Shown here one piece after another: positions 46,737-57,582 of a stretch of DNA of 64,000 nt (within the stretch, counting starts at the first letter, position 1; every line of letters begins with the position of its first letter). The notes under the pieces are model-generated. The model ran no database searches and was not told the DNA's origin. It worked only from the letters and a program-made list of their open reading frames with translations. Both the position numbers and the translations under genes were made by a program. Origin of the DNA: Erythroxylum novogranatense (Eukaryota; Streptophyta; Magnoliopsida; Malpighiales; Erythroxylaceae); contig CM057233.1 of the NCBI GenBank assembly GCA_029891385.1, forward strand, positions 28,131,852 through 28,195,851. Direction: 5' to 3'.

Positions 46737-47689
46737 TGTTAAGTCAAAATAACTTCACGTTTAATAATTTTGTTGATAATCAAATAATAATAATGTTTGA
46801 AATAAATGAACTGTTTTGATGAGTGTGTTAAGCGTGCACTGAGAAAACACAGAAGGAGTTTTAAAACATAGAAGGAGTTGCAAAACACAGAAGGAGTTTC
46901 AAAACATAAAAGGAGTTGCAAAACACATAAGGAGTTTCAAAACACAGAAGGAGTTGTGAAACACAGAAGAAGTTCAAAAACTCAGAAGAAGTTCGAAAAC
47001 TCAGAAGAAGTTCGAAAACTAAGAAGAAGTCAACTGAATAACGATTTCTACAAGAAACAAGAATCAAGAAACAAGAAACAAGAAACAAAAAACAAGAAGC
47101 AAGAAGCAGTTATCAAGACTCAAGAAGCGGTTGGAGACTTAAACTATAAATATTAGTCATAGTCGAAGACTAAGCAACTTTTAATCTTTTAGCTTCTAAG
47201 TGATTACTTACAAAAATTATGTATACAAAGTGCGATATACGAGAGCTAACACTACTGTAACAAAAGCTCACAATATCTTTCTAGTAAGAGAAAGAAAAGG
47301 ACGAGAGCCTAGAAAGGCTAAGATAGCTGAAAGAATACTAAGTATAAGAGACCTGAAGAGGCTCTGGAAGGGAGGAAAGAATACTTGTAATTTTGACAAA
47401 GTATAGTGAAAACTCAGAAGGATTCTAAGACTGGACGTAGCCCAAGGTTTGGGGTGAACCAGTATAAAAATCACATCGCCTATCTTCTAACTCTTTACTC
47501 TTGAATATTTTTTACAAGTTTATACGAGTTATTTGCGATTTAACTAAGTACCTATTTGGTATTCACTTAATACTTAAAAAATCTCTTTTTTAAGAGATTA
47601 TCAAAGGTTTTGTGTATTCACGAAAAGATTACACAATTCAACCCCCTTCTTGTGTACTTCGTATATTCTACGTGAGTTCAACATTAACA
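46737..47689 (+). repeat. 5' LTR of the SIRE-like copia (953 bp)
   Basis: Begins TGTTAA and ends TTAACA. It contains the 19-bp tandem array 46851-47035 and a caagaaa-rich run at 47050-47115. The right end was chosen for the inverted repeat; an alternative end is aaca at 47683. Confidence 0.75.
46851..47035 (+). repeat. 19-bp tandem repeat, ten copies, in copia LTR
   Basis: Units starting agaaggagtt or agaagaagtt begin at 46851, 46870, 46889, 46908, 46927, 46946, 46965, 46984, 47003 and 47022, exactly 19 bp apart. The later units change agaaggag to agaagaag. The position in U3 suggests an enhancer array. Confidence 0.9.
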
Positions 47690-47705
47690 TGTGATTTACT
47701 TCAAT

Positions 47706-47717
47706 TGGTATAAGAGC
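47706..47717 (+). promoter_or_regulatory. primer binding site of SIRE-like copia
   Basis: tggtataagagc, one base off the usual tRNA-Met site, 16 bases after the chosen LTR end. Confidence 0.7.
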
Positions 47718-47760
47718 TTGGTTTCTAAGAACCACCTTTACACAGTGAGGACAAAGATCC

Positions 47761-48330
47761 ATGGCAGAATCACACTTGTTTATTGCTGAAGGTGCCTCCG
47801 TTCTGCGTTCAATGGTGAGGATTATCATTATTGGAAGGACAAGATGTGACTTTTCATTGAATCCACATAAGTTGATCTACGGGACATCATCGAAAATGGA
47901 CCATATGTACCAGTAGATGATGATGGCAATACTATTTCACGTACGAGATGGTCAGCCGATCACAAAGCAAGATTTCAACTAAATTCAAAGGCCAAATTCT
48001 TTCTAAGTTGTGCCTTAAGTAGAAGTGAATACGATAAAGTTCATGGATGCGAAACTGTGAAGGAGATGTGGGACACCTTATATATCACACATGAAGGCAC
48101 AAACCAAGTAAAGGAGTCCAAGATCAGCATTCTTGTACATCAATATGAGCTGTTTAAAATCAAGGAAGATCAGAAGAATGTGGAAGAAGAAAGCAAGAGG
48201 AAACAAAGATTTTTCTTTCAAGGAAAATAGCAAATATGAAGTTAAGAACGAGAAGGCCTCTATCATTTACTACGAATGCAACAAAACAGGACATTATAAG
48301 TCTGAATGTCCATTGCTGAAAAGAAAGCCA
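47761..48330 (+). pseudogene. gag: copia gag with damaged zinc knuckle
   Basis: Starts MAESHLFIAEG at 47761. A frameshift near 47810 leads to the core KMWDTL-type helix (TVKEMWDTLYITHEGTN, near 48057) and SKISILVHQYELFKI. The CCHC knuckle at about 48265-48320 reads YECNKTGHYKSEC after a Tyr where the first Cys belongs, so one zinc ligand is lost. A deletion between the core and the knuckle is likely, since they lie unusually close. Confidence 0.75.
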
Positions 48331-48879
48331 AAGAAGAATAAAGAAAATAAAAAGAGTATGATGGCTACTTGGGAAGATTTGGACTCGTCCAAATCAAATT
48401 CTGATCCAGAAGCCTCAGTACAAGCAAACATATGCTTGATAGCCAAAAATGAGGGTGACGAGGAGGTAACCTCTAACTTTGATGAACTCCAAGATACATA
48501 TCTAGAATTGTTAGAAGAATCTCATGCTATACTAAAGCAGTATAGATCCTTAAAAAGAAAGTATGTAGAAAACTTGAAGAACACGGAAGCAATAGAGAAA
48601 GAAAAAGTCTACCTCAAGAAACAAATAGACATTATGAAGAAAAGAGTAACGATAGATAGAACTGAGGAGATTAGTCGATTGAAACAAAGGATTAATTCTC
48701 TCTCAGTAGACTTATCATCTTTTACTAAAAGTACTAAGAAAATGAATGATATGATTGAAAAATATAGACACCCTAATGATAAGAATGGTCTAGGTTTACT
48801 AAAACCAATACTCGTTATAAAAAGAACCTTATTCCTTATAAAAAGAAATATCACCAGTCTTTTTATTTTCATTCTATAA
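48331..48879 (+). pseudogene. copia Gag C-terminal coiled-coil region
   Basis: An open frame (48133-48879) continues from the knuckle into an acidic then heptad-like stretch, roughly 48480-48780, with many Leu/Ile at 3-4 spacing between Glu and Lys. Comparable extensions occur in SIRE-lineage Gag. Function unknown. Confidence 0.65.
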
Positions 48880-50040
48880 ATAATTTTTAGACTAACCCCA
48901 AAGGACCCAAGAAAATTTGGGTACCTAAAAAGAACATATTATCTCTTGCAATTCTCCTTTCTTGGAAGAAGCAACCAGCACCAATAGTATTTGGACAGTG
49001 GACGCTCGTGACACGTGACGGGAAGAAGGTCTATGTTCCTAGATCTTCAAAGTAAGAAGGGAGGATCAGTAATTTTGGAGACAACCAACAGGGCAAAATA
49101 GTTGGAATCTGCAAAATTGGTAAAGATTCCTTTGCATCTATTGATAATGTCTTGCTAGTTGAAGGTTTAAAACATAACTTGATTAGTGTAAGTCAATTAT
49201 GTGATTCTGGCTTTGAAGTATCCTTTAATCAAAATTCTTGTGTAGTCAGAAACAAGGACGGTTCCATATTCTTTTCTGCCAAAAGACGAAACAATTTTTA
49301 TAAGATCAATTTAGAAGATTTACAAAGTCAAAATATTTCTTATTTTATATCAAATGATGAAGAAAAGTTGATCTGACATAAAAATCTAGGTTATATTAGT
49401 TTTAAACATATTTCTAAGTTGATTAAACATGATTTGATAAGAGGTTTATCGAAAATAAGTTTTAACAAGGATTTCTGTGAAAGTTGTCATAAAGGAAAAT
49501 AGGTTAAAACATCTTTTTCTTCTAAAAATATTGTAACTTCGTCTAGACCTTTAGAGTTGTTACATATAGATTTATTTGGTCCAACTAGGACAATAAATCT
49601 TGGTAGAAAGAAATATGGTCTCGTAATTGTTGATAACTTCACTAGATTTTGTTGGATATAATTTTTGTCACATAAGGATGAATCTTTTAAATGTTTTAAA
49701 GCTCTTTCCAAAAAGTTACAAAATGAAAAAGGAGTTTATGTTGCTGGAATTAGAAGTGATCATGGTGGTGAATTTCAAAATGAAAAATTCAGAATATTTT
49801 GTTAATAGAATGGAATTTTCCATAATTTCTCTGCTCCTAGAACTCCACAAAAGAATGGAGTTGTAGAAAGAAAGAATAGGATGATTCAGGAAATGGCAAG
49901 AACTATGTTGTGTGAAATGAATCTTCCTAAGTATTTTTGGGCAGAAGCTGTAAATACAGCTTGTTATATTCAAAATAGAATACTTCTGCGACATTGTTGA
50001 ATAAAAATCCATATGAGTTATGGAAAGGAAGGAAGCCTAA
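48880..50040 (+). pseudogene. copia protease remnant, gag-pre-integrase and integrase
   Basis: IWVPKKN near 48915 marks the end of Gag. No intact protease motif is seen. VLLVEGLKHNLISVSQLCD (49150) opens gag-pre-integrase and CESCHKGK (49479) closes it. Integrase follows with LLHIDLFGPT (near 49558), IRSDHGGEF (near 49750) and TPQKNGVVERKNRMIQEMARTM (near 49845). At least four stops or shifts, for example 49374, 49499 and 49660. Confidence 0.8.
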
Positions 50041-50263
50041 CATTTCTTACTTCATCCATTAGGTTGCAAGTGTACTATATTGAATATTGAAGAAACTTAG
50101 GATAAATTTGATTCTAAGGTATATTCTGGAATTTTTCTAGGATATTCATTATCTTTTAAAGCCTATAGGGTTTATAATCTTGCTTCTAAAACTGTTGAAG
50201 AATCTATTCATGTCAAATTTGATGATGGTTCTCAACCAGATATAAGTAATGATACTGATAATG
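50041..50263 (+). pseudogene. copia integrase C-terminus, cut by LTR G
   Basis: Frameshifted integrase tail (FLGYS-like segment near 50140) ending at 50263, where LTR G begins. The duplicated taatg (50259-50263) reappears at 62689. Confidence 0.65.
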
Positions 50264-50841
50264 TGTAACACCCCACTCTTGCAATGACCTGAACCCAACA
50301 TCGATGGTGATATCCGAGTCCGTGCCCTGCGAGGGTGGCGTGCTACATCACTCAGTCAAAACTTCGTATAATTTTTTTTTGAAAACATAAACATACACTA
50401 TGCGGAATCAATTAACATATAATCACCAGTAAGTACAATGACCACGGGGGCCCCTTTTATAATTACATATTAATTCAGTCCATTGACTTTACAAAATGAC
50501 TAATCATTTGTACACAAATTCAAAAAATACAATTTGATCCAGAAGTTATCAGACACTAATGCAGACGCGAATTGATCCCGACCTCTTCTCTCACTCACAG
50601 GCGGTTGCTATACGCCTGTGACCTAACAGGGTATTCTTCTGGGTCCTGAAAAATAATTGCAAATGTTGGGTGAGTTTTGCGAACTCAGTGAGTGACCATC
50701 ATAGATGGTTCACCCAGTCACATAACACATTATTCATACATCTCACTTTATTTCATAGTGCACATTCACAATATTCATATTCGATATTTCTATTATGTAG
50801 GTGCAATGCACATGAGACTCACTTTTCATTTATTATTTAGC

Positions 50842-51016
50842 TGTGACCGAGTGCCTAACCTGTCCTATGTTGGGCTTATTAATAACTTTCCCTTATCCAT
50901 TTGGAGGATATAGGGCTCATTAAATGTTGAGTCGGAGGCTCTGAATCACTTATGAGCTCGAAGCTCATTTCCACTCGTTGAGCTTAAAGCTCTGATCGGT
51001 GGCGACTCTGGTCACA
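50842..51016 (-). repeat. hairpin array, LTR G, copy 1
   Basis: TGTGACC (50842-50848) pairs with GGTCACA (51010-51016), enclosing gagctcgaagctc, gagcttaaagctc and similar small inverted repeats. Confidence 0.75.
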
Positions 51017-51217
51017 ACAGCCATTATATTTCCTACACTTATGACATGTAATGTATCAGTCACACCTACTCACTTTCCCATGTCATCGGATCGCAGTCTA
51101 ACCTTAGAACACATTTATTTCACATAGGCATAAGGCATGTTGCCCTTCACTCAATCAAATATATGTATGCAGATGCATATGAAATGCCCATGTGACACTT
51201 TCCAATTTATTACAGTG

Positions 51218-51350
51218 TTGTGACCGAACGCCTGAACTGTCCCAATATGGGCACATTAATCGCTGAGCTCGAGGCTCTAAATCACTGTAGGGCTCGCAAC
51301 CCGATTACAATCGTTGAGCTTTTAACTCTCGGTGACTGCTCCGGTCACAA
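51218..51350 (-). repeat. hairpin array, LTR G, copy 2
   Basis: TTGTGACCG (51218-51226) pairs perfectly with CGGTCACAA (51342-51350). Small inverted repeats inside include gagctcgaggctc. This family carries the module twice, about 375 bp apart. Confidence 0.78.
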
Positions 51351-52649
51351 CTGTAATTATCTGGTTATGCATTCATGAATAAAATTAATCACATTATTAT
51401 GCACGTATGCATATGTCAAAATCAATCAGCCCATGAATGCCACAATCAATGTCCCACAATTAATCACATATATCCCAATTAGTCACATCATAGGCACATA
51501 GGTCGCAAATTCACATACAAGTAGCACTTCTATAATCAACTCCCCAGTACACAATCATCGGACCTTCTGTCCGAAATTCACAATCACAACAATTCTCAAA
51601 CCCACCATTATTCACCACATTCAATAATCAATTTATACAAAATAAAACAAAATAAAATAAAGGTGAAATGAAACGATCTCGGTCTACTCACAGTACGCTC
51701 CAGATTAGCATTTGCTTCCAAATTCTGGAAACGCCTGACTGCGAACTCTTAGCCTGCACAACCCATGTATTCAATACATTGCACACACATTAATAGTTTT
51801 GCACAATTATAATAATTGATGCTCATATATGTACGATGCATGTTCATGACTATCCCGGTATCAATCTATAAATTTTTATCTCGAAAACCATTCCAATATC
51901 ACAACACAAGCATGCCTAGGGTTTAGCTGCACTAAAATCCTTAAATTCGCAATTTATGCTTATTGTAATTTTTCTAAAATCATACTTTTGGGTCTACTAC
52001 TCCTGATCTATAAGCTCATCCACATAGGGTAACCTAGGCAACATCTCCTTGATAGAACAATTTCTCTATGCAGTAGGAAACCATAGACATTAAAATCACT
52101 CAATTCGGATCTCTATAGGTCCAATTATTACTAAAACACGAACCAGAAAAATAATCACTCATTTCTCTCACTTTGGCTTAATCAATCAATGTCAATTTCA
52201 TCTCTAAAAATTCCCAATCAAGAATCACCTCATTTGGATAACTAGAACAAAAATTATTGCTAAAATACGTTCAGCTCTTACTAGTCCAAGACTAAAACTA
52301 AACTCAACTTCAATTCAGAAATTGAAAATCTTAGGGGCTAAATTGAAATTTACTTCCTTCATATAACTTGTAGCCCTATGTCTCTATTTTATTTTGCAAT
52401 AAGAATTAATTCAATCGGATCTCCACAGATCAAGAATTCACCAAATTATTGAACCATGTTTAGAAAATTTCCCAACTCACTTTGATTAAATCACTCATCC
52501 TAAATTTAATCTAAAAAATCCACAATTTTCCATAGACAGATATAGGGATGTATTAGGAATCCAACTCTTCAAAAATTAGGTCGATCGGAGGTCGGACGAA
52601 AAAGTTATGGCCAAAAGAATGAAGAGAGGTCGGTCAGGAAAAATTTCAA

Positions 52650-52865
52650 ATCAGAGCTTGCACTCGCGAGCGAGCGCGAGTGAGCGAGGCCGAGCCAAAG
52701 AGCGCGAGCGAGCGGGCCAAGCCAAGCGATCAGACAAGGCCGAGCAATCGGGCGAGGCCGAGTGATCGGGTGAGGTCGAGTGAACGGGTCGCTCGCCAGG
52801 GCAGCCGAGCAGGAGTGACTGAGCGGGTCGCTTGCCAGGACGACCAAGCATGGCCGCTCGCCTTC
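52650..52865 (-). other. GC-dense island, LTR G
   Basis: Repeats of gagcgagcgcgag and gggcgaggccgag, unlike the AT-rich surroundings. Open frames over it are repeat artefacts. Confidence 0.75.
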
Positions 52866-53674
52866 TCATCTTCTATCCTTCCAACTTCTAAAATTCATAA
52901 ATTTTTACAAAGAAGTCCAAAATTTACAAACTTAGTATCAAAAGAAAGCTGAAAGGAAGCTCTACAACTTCCATGGATAACTGAAAAATCAATTTGGTCT
53001 CTAAGGGAGTCAAAAACTACTTCAAAGTTCCTATCCACTAATACTCTTCCCAAACAGTAACAGCAACTTCCTATTTCATAGCCCAAAATTTCTATAATTT
53101 ACACCAATGGAAAGTTTAAAACATAATCTAAAACTTTCATGAAGAACTTCAAAGCAATTTCAACCTGTAACTAGGTCAATTTTCCAATCAAAGTTTCTGC
53201 CAGATAATGTGTCATCCTATATCACATCCAAACTTTAAAATTCCATATCTTCCAATTCTCACATCCAAAAATAACATATGATACATCATTGAAAAGCTAG
53301 GAAAATCTTCTATGACTTTCATGTAGACCACTTAACTCACTTAAAAACATATCAGTCCAGAAATCTCCTCAAAACACAGCATACATAATCCTACTCTTAA
53401 GAGCATTTTCAAAAACAAAGCAAAATACACTTAACTTTGAATGATCATAACTTTCAATCCTGATATAGAAAAATGTCATACTTTATGGAGATAGAAAGCT
53501 CTCAATAGAAGCTACAACTTTAATGAAGATCAATTTCGCAAAATCTATCTTATTTAGCCTAGAAAAATTCCCCAAAGTTTCAGATCAATATTAGGATCAC
53601 AAACATGGCACTATCTATCCTGCACATATTGCCCACTTTCAAGGCAAAATTCAGAACCCTTAAAGTCAAAATTT

Positions 53675-55095
53675 TGTTAGTAGTGTGCCCTAGGCCAATG
53701 GATATTTGTGATTCATGTATTAACATTATGATTTGTTAATAATATATTATGAGGTATTCCTTTCCTATATACATGTATTTTGTTTATGTAATGTGATTTA
53801 CATTCCATGAATGGTACTAGACTTATGTCATCAAGTATGTGACTTGATAGTAAAACCATAAGCATAATAACACTATTCTAGACTGTCCCTGGTCGATCAT
53901 TATTGGTGGAACAATAATGAATTAAGACTAGTATGTGTTCTGATTGATGATCACGTTTTACTAATCATGGATATGAGATATCAAATCAGAAACATAGATA
54001 TATGTTAGAGAACATATATTAGACTGACCCACATAAAGAATACTACATGGTTTCATGTCATTAGTGATTCTTTATATGGTTTGACTTTAGTCCTTTGACC
54101 TGAAGTCATCATGGTTCCCTACATGAAGAATTTAGTGTTTTGATATTAGACTAAGTTATTTTTAACCGAATAACAAATAGTCTTATGTTGGACACTAAAT
54201 GAATCATCGGAGGATGTGAATGGCGTAGATGGGATTTGTACCTCTCTTAAATGAGAGAGATATCATTTGGGCCTCTTGACAAGTGTGACTGAAGAAATGC
54301 ATGGCCGTGCTCAAATGAATTGATGAAGAGTCATCAATGTCATTTGTTATAATCTGTCAACTTGGGGATCAAGAAATTATGATCAATCAAAGGTTGACAT
54401 GTACCATGCCTTGTGATTAATCTTGATATCGTGTTACAAAAGGACTGAGCCTATAATCATAGTTACAGGTTAAATCGGATTATCGATCCTCATTTGATTT
54501 GGGTAGTCATAATGTCTTGCTAGAGGCCGCTTATGACTTATGGGCCTTGAAGTGTGATCAAGCCCATTGCCAACATCAAATGAGCCTACAGGGTCGCACA
54601 CAAAGAGTGATGTGATCTAGGCTTATTCTCTTGGGCCTAATTATTAGGTATTGAATAAATATATGTAGATATATTTATTGGGCTAGATTGGATTAAGTTG
54701 TCGGGCTTTTATTATATATGATATAATGGGCCGAAACTTAATGGGGCCTAAATGGGATTAGGTTTTCTCTATAGATAGAGAAGCTTAAGTCTTATTAGGT
54801 TAAGGAAGAAGAGACAAAACCCTAGCCGTCATCCGAGAGAAAGATCGTGCGGTGTTCGGAAAGGGGTTTCAGGACGTGCTAGCACACCACAGCCGCAACC
54901 CAGATCGTGCATACTCGTGTGGATACCGGTAGAGGGCATTCGCATTCTGAAGTGTCTTGGAATCCGAAAAGAAGCAACCTATTCACGAAAATAAGGTATT
55001 TTCATACATCTTTGTATTTTCGATTATACTTCATGTTATCGTATGGTCTTTTTCCGCAGTGTATTATGAATACTCGGACCGTACGCGATCCAACA
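53675..55095 (+). repeat. 5' LTR of the complete copia (1,421 bp)
   Basis: Begins TGTTAGTAGTG and ends GATCCAACA. A TATA-like tattatatatgatataa lies near 54710, and the near-palindrome ttctctatagatagagaa at 54765-54782. Confidence 0.95.
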
Positions 55096-55096
55096 G

Positions 55097-55108
55097 TGGT
55101 ATCAAAGC
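55097..55108 (+). promoter_or_regulatory. primer binding site of the complete copia
   Basis: tggtatcaaagc one base after the LTR, matching initiator tRNA-Met. Confidence 0.92.
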
Positions 55109-55407
55109 CAGGTTCTTCTGTATAATCGTTAATATACGTGTTTTGATTACATGTGTTCACGATTTTGGCTTCTGTATAATAAAAAATATGCATGTTTGGA
55201 TTACATGTGCTCACGGTTTTTGGTTGCGTGATACGAAAGTGTTTTTATTTCATTCTTTTCGGATTTGTTGATTATCTTGGTACTGATGAGAATATATGAC
55301 AAGCATGAAGGGTTTGACCGACAGGTGGTGGCTGCTAGGGTTTCCACCATGTAAGACATAGATTTGGAATGGGAAACCGCAAGTATTCATGTTGGACAAG
55401 GATACTC

Positions 55408-55970
55408 CAGTCGACTAGCATCTCCTCCAGTTGACTAGAATCGTTCCAGTCGACTGATTTGGGAGCGAAGATGAGCGTTTTAGCGAAAACGTTCGTTCCA
55501 GTCGACGGGTTTGGTTCCAATCGACTAGCACAGGTCGACCAGTCGACTAGTATCTCTTCCAGTCGACTAGAATCATTCCAGTCGACTGATTTGAGAGCGA
55601 AGATGAGCGTTTCAGCGAAAATGTTCGTTCCAATCGACTAGTATTGGTTCCAGTCGACTAGCACAGGTCGACCAGTCGACTAGCATCTCTTCCAGTCGAC
55701 TAGAATCATTCTAGTCGACTAATTTGAGAGCGAAGATGAGCGTTTCAGTGAAAACATTCGTTCTAGTCGACTGGCATTGGTTCTAGTCGACTAGCACAGG
55801 TCGACCAATCGACTAGCATCTCTTCCAGTCGACTAGAAGTGTTCCAGCCGACTAATCGGAGAGCGGAGATGAGTGTTTCAGCAAAACATTTGTTCCAGTC
55901 GACTGAAATTGGTTCCAGTCGACTGGCACAAGTCGACCAGTCGACTATCATCTCTTCCAGTCGACTGACA
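55408..55970 (+). repeat. 132-133 bp tandem repeat rich in GTCGAC
   Basis: Just over four units, as judged from gagcgaagatgagcg at 55463, 55595, 55728 and its variant at 55861. Each unit contains about five to seven ccagtcgactag-like words built on the GTCGAC palindrome. It lies in the untranslated region between primer site and gag. 55096-55407 and 55971-56659 are leader without recognised features. Confidence 0.9.
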
Positions 55971-56659
55971 AGCCTAGCAAGGGGCAGTTTCCCTTACGCT
56001 TGTTTGTTCGTTATGTGTTATATATTATGGGTGATGTTACATGTGTTTGTTTATATTTTTTGAATATTTATATTCATGTGTAAGTTACTATTCTATACTT
56101 CTAATATATATACTCAAGTATGTTGTAGTATAGGATTAGAAATAGCATAGTACAAACACCCTTACTAATAGGATTAGTAGCCTTCATAATGTACTAAGAA
56201 TGACCCTCTTCATAATTTTAAGTTTATATGCCTTCCATAAATCTTTACCAATGTTTATCTCTAGCTCATCTTATGTGGGTTTTTGCCAAAGCAAGGCATG
56301 TGGGGATTATCTAGGGAAGACATTTGAATAATGGCGCTATTCATAGGTAAAGTATGGTTAAACTTAACTAAGCTATCAAAACGGTTTTGGGCTTAGGGCA
56401 TAAGATTAGGTTTTTACATACATGCAGTACATAAGATGTATTTTAACATAAGCCCATCAAGAGTTACATGTGATGTAATTGAAAAGAGTTTTCTACCTAA
56501 ATAACTAAGTTTTGAGTGTTAAGCCAAAGCTTTCTTAGGACTTAGTGAAATATGGATCTTGTTTCTCCCATTTTTCAATTGAGGGTTATTTATTTGAGTG
56601 GGAGTTAATACCTCTTAATAATAAGAATGTTGACCCTTATTGTATAATTTTTGTAGATT

Positions 56660-57055
56660 ATGGCTACTCCATCCACAAACCTTTCTATGCGATCTATCCT
56701 AGAGAAAGAAAAGTTTAATGGAACAAATTTCCTAGATTGGTATAGGAACTCGAGAATTGTTCTCATGCAAGAAAGAAAGGCTTTCAAGAAGAAGGGCACA
56801 GTAAAGGACAAAAGTAAAGTACCTAAGTCCAAGCCCAAGCCCAAAGCTAAGACTAAAGCACCCAAGGAGGAGTTTGCTTCCATTGCAATGAACACGGACA
56901 TTGGAAAAGGCGCAAACTCTATTTGGAAAAAGTTGAAAGAGAAGAAGAATAGTCGACTATTTCTTGGTATGTTTTATAGAAATCAATTTTACTCCTGCAT
57001 CTTGGGTATTAGATCTGAGCTGCAACTCACATTTGTACTAATGTGCAAAGTCTAA
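56660..57055 (+). pseudogene. gag: copia gag, internally deleted
   Basis: Starts MATPSTNLSMRSILEKEKF at 56660 and keeps FNGTNFLDWYRNSRIVL, the start of copia Gag. After about 37 residues it jumps to the basic KSKPKPKAKTK segment that normally precedes the knuckle, so most of the capsid region is missing. The knuckle (near 56873-56920) is present only in another frame, as CFHCNEHGHWKRR, without the last Cys. 57056-57288 is decayed protease region without a clear DTG motif. Confidence 0.82.
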
Positions 57056-57288
57056 GAAGGACTAGAAGATTGATGTCCGGTGAGATCGACTGCTGCGTGG
57101 GAAATGGAGCAAGAGTTCTTTGCTTTATCTGTGGGCACTTATGATCTTATTTTGCCTCTTGGGCTCATTTTGGAACTCAAGAATTGTTAATATGTACCTA
57201 CTATGAGTAGGAACATTATTTCTTTGCTTATTTAGAGAATGATGGATTTAAATTTTCTATTGAGAATGAAGTATTTCCATTTATAAGA

Positions 57289-57561
57289 ATGACATTTTAT
57301 ATGGCATTCTTGCGTCAATTAAATGGCATTTATACTCTGAACCTTGAGTTTGTTACAAATGAGCCCATCTATAACATAAATACCAAGAAGTTTAAATCTA
57401 ACGATTTGAACCCAACCTATCTCTGGCATTGTCGCTTAGGCCATGTAAATGAAAAACGCATTTCAAAACTCCATCAAGATGGATTCATTGATTCTTTTGA
57501 ATCTTTTGAGACATGTGATTCTTGTTTCTTGGGTAAGATGACAAAGGCCCCTTCTGAGTAA
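57289..57561 (+). pseudogene. copia gag-pre-integrase
   Basis: 90 codons with YLWHCRLGHVNEKRI (H-x3-H part) and ETCDSCFLGKMTKAP (Cys pair), the zinc-binding N-terminus of copia integrase. It stops at TAA 57559-57561. The main pol frame continues in phase right after it. Confidence 0.88.
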
Positions 57562-57582
57562 AGGGAAAGGGCCAATGAGCTA

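Larger units (their letters stand above)
46737..50263 (+). mobile_element. SIRE-like Ty1/copia element, left part
   Basis: 5' LTR, primer site, gag with a knuckle, a coiled-coil extension and integrase. Interrupted at 50264 by LTR G; a further 28 bases (62694-62721) continue it. RT, RNase H and the 3' LTR are outside the window. The left flank taaag (46732-46736) is the expected duplication. The long Gag and coiled coil suggest the SIRE/Maximus lineage. Confidence 0.82.

Noticed and set aside
46851..47035. CRISPR array
   Set aside because: Ten 19-bp units directly adjoining without spacers, in a plant copia LTR; a simple tandem repeat.
55459..55641. Short frames rich in SRLESFQSTDLR-like repeats
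   Set aside because: Translation of the GTCGAC minisatellite in an untranslated leader.
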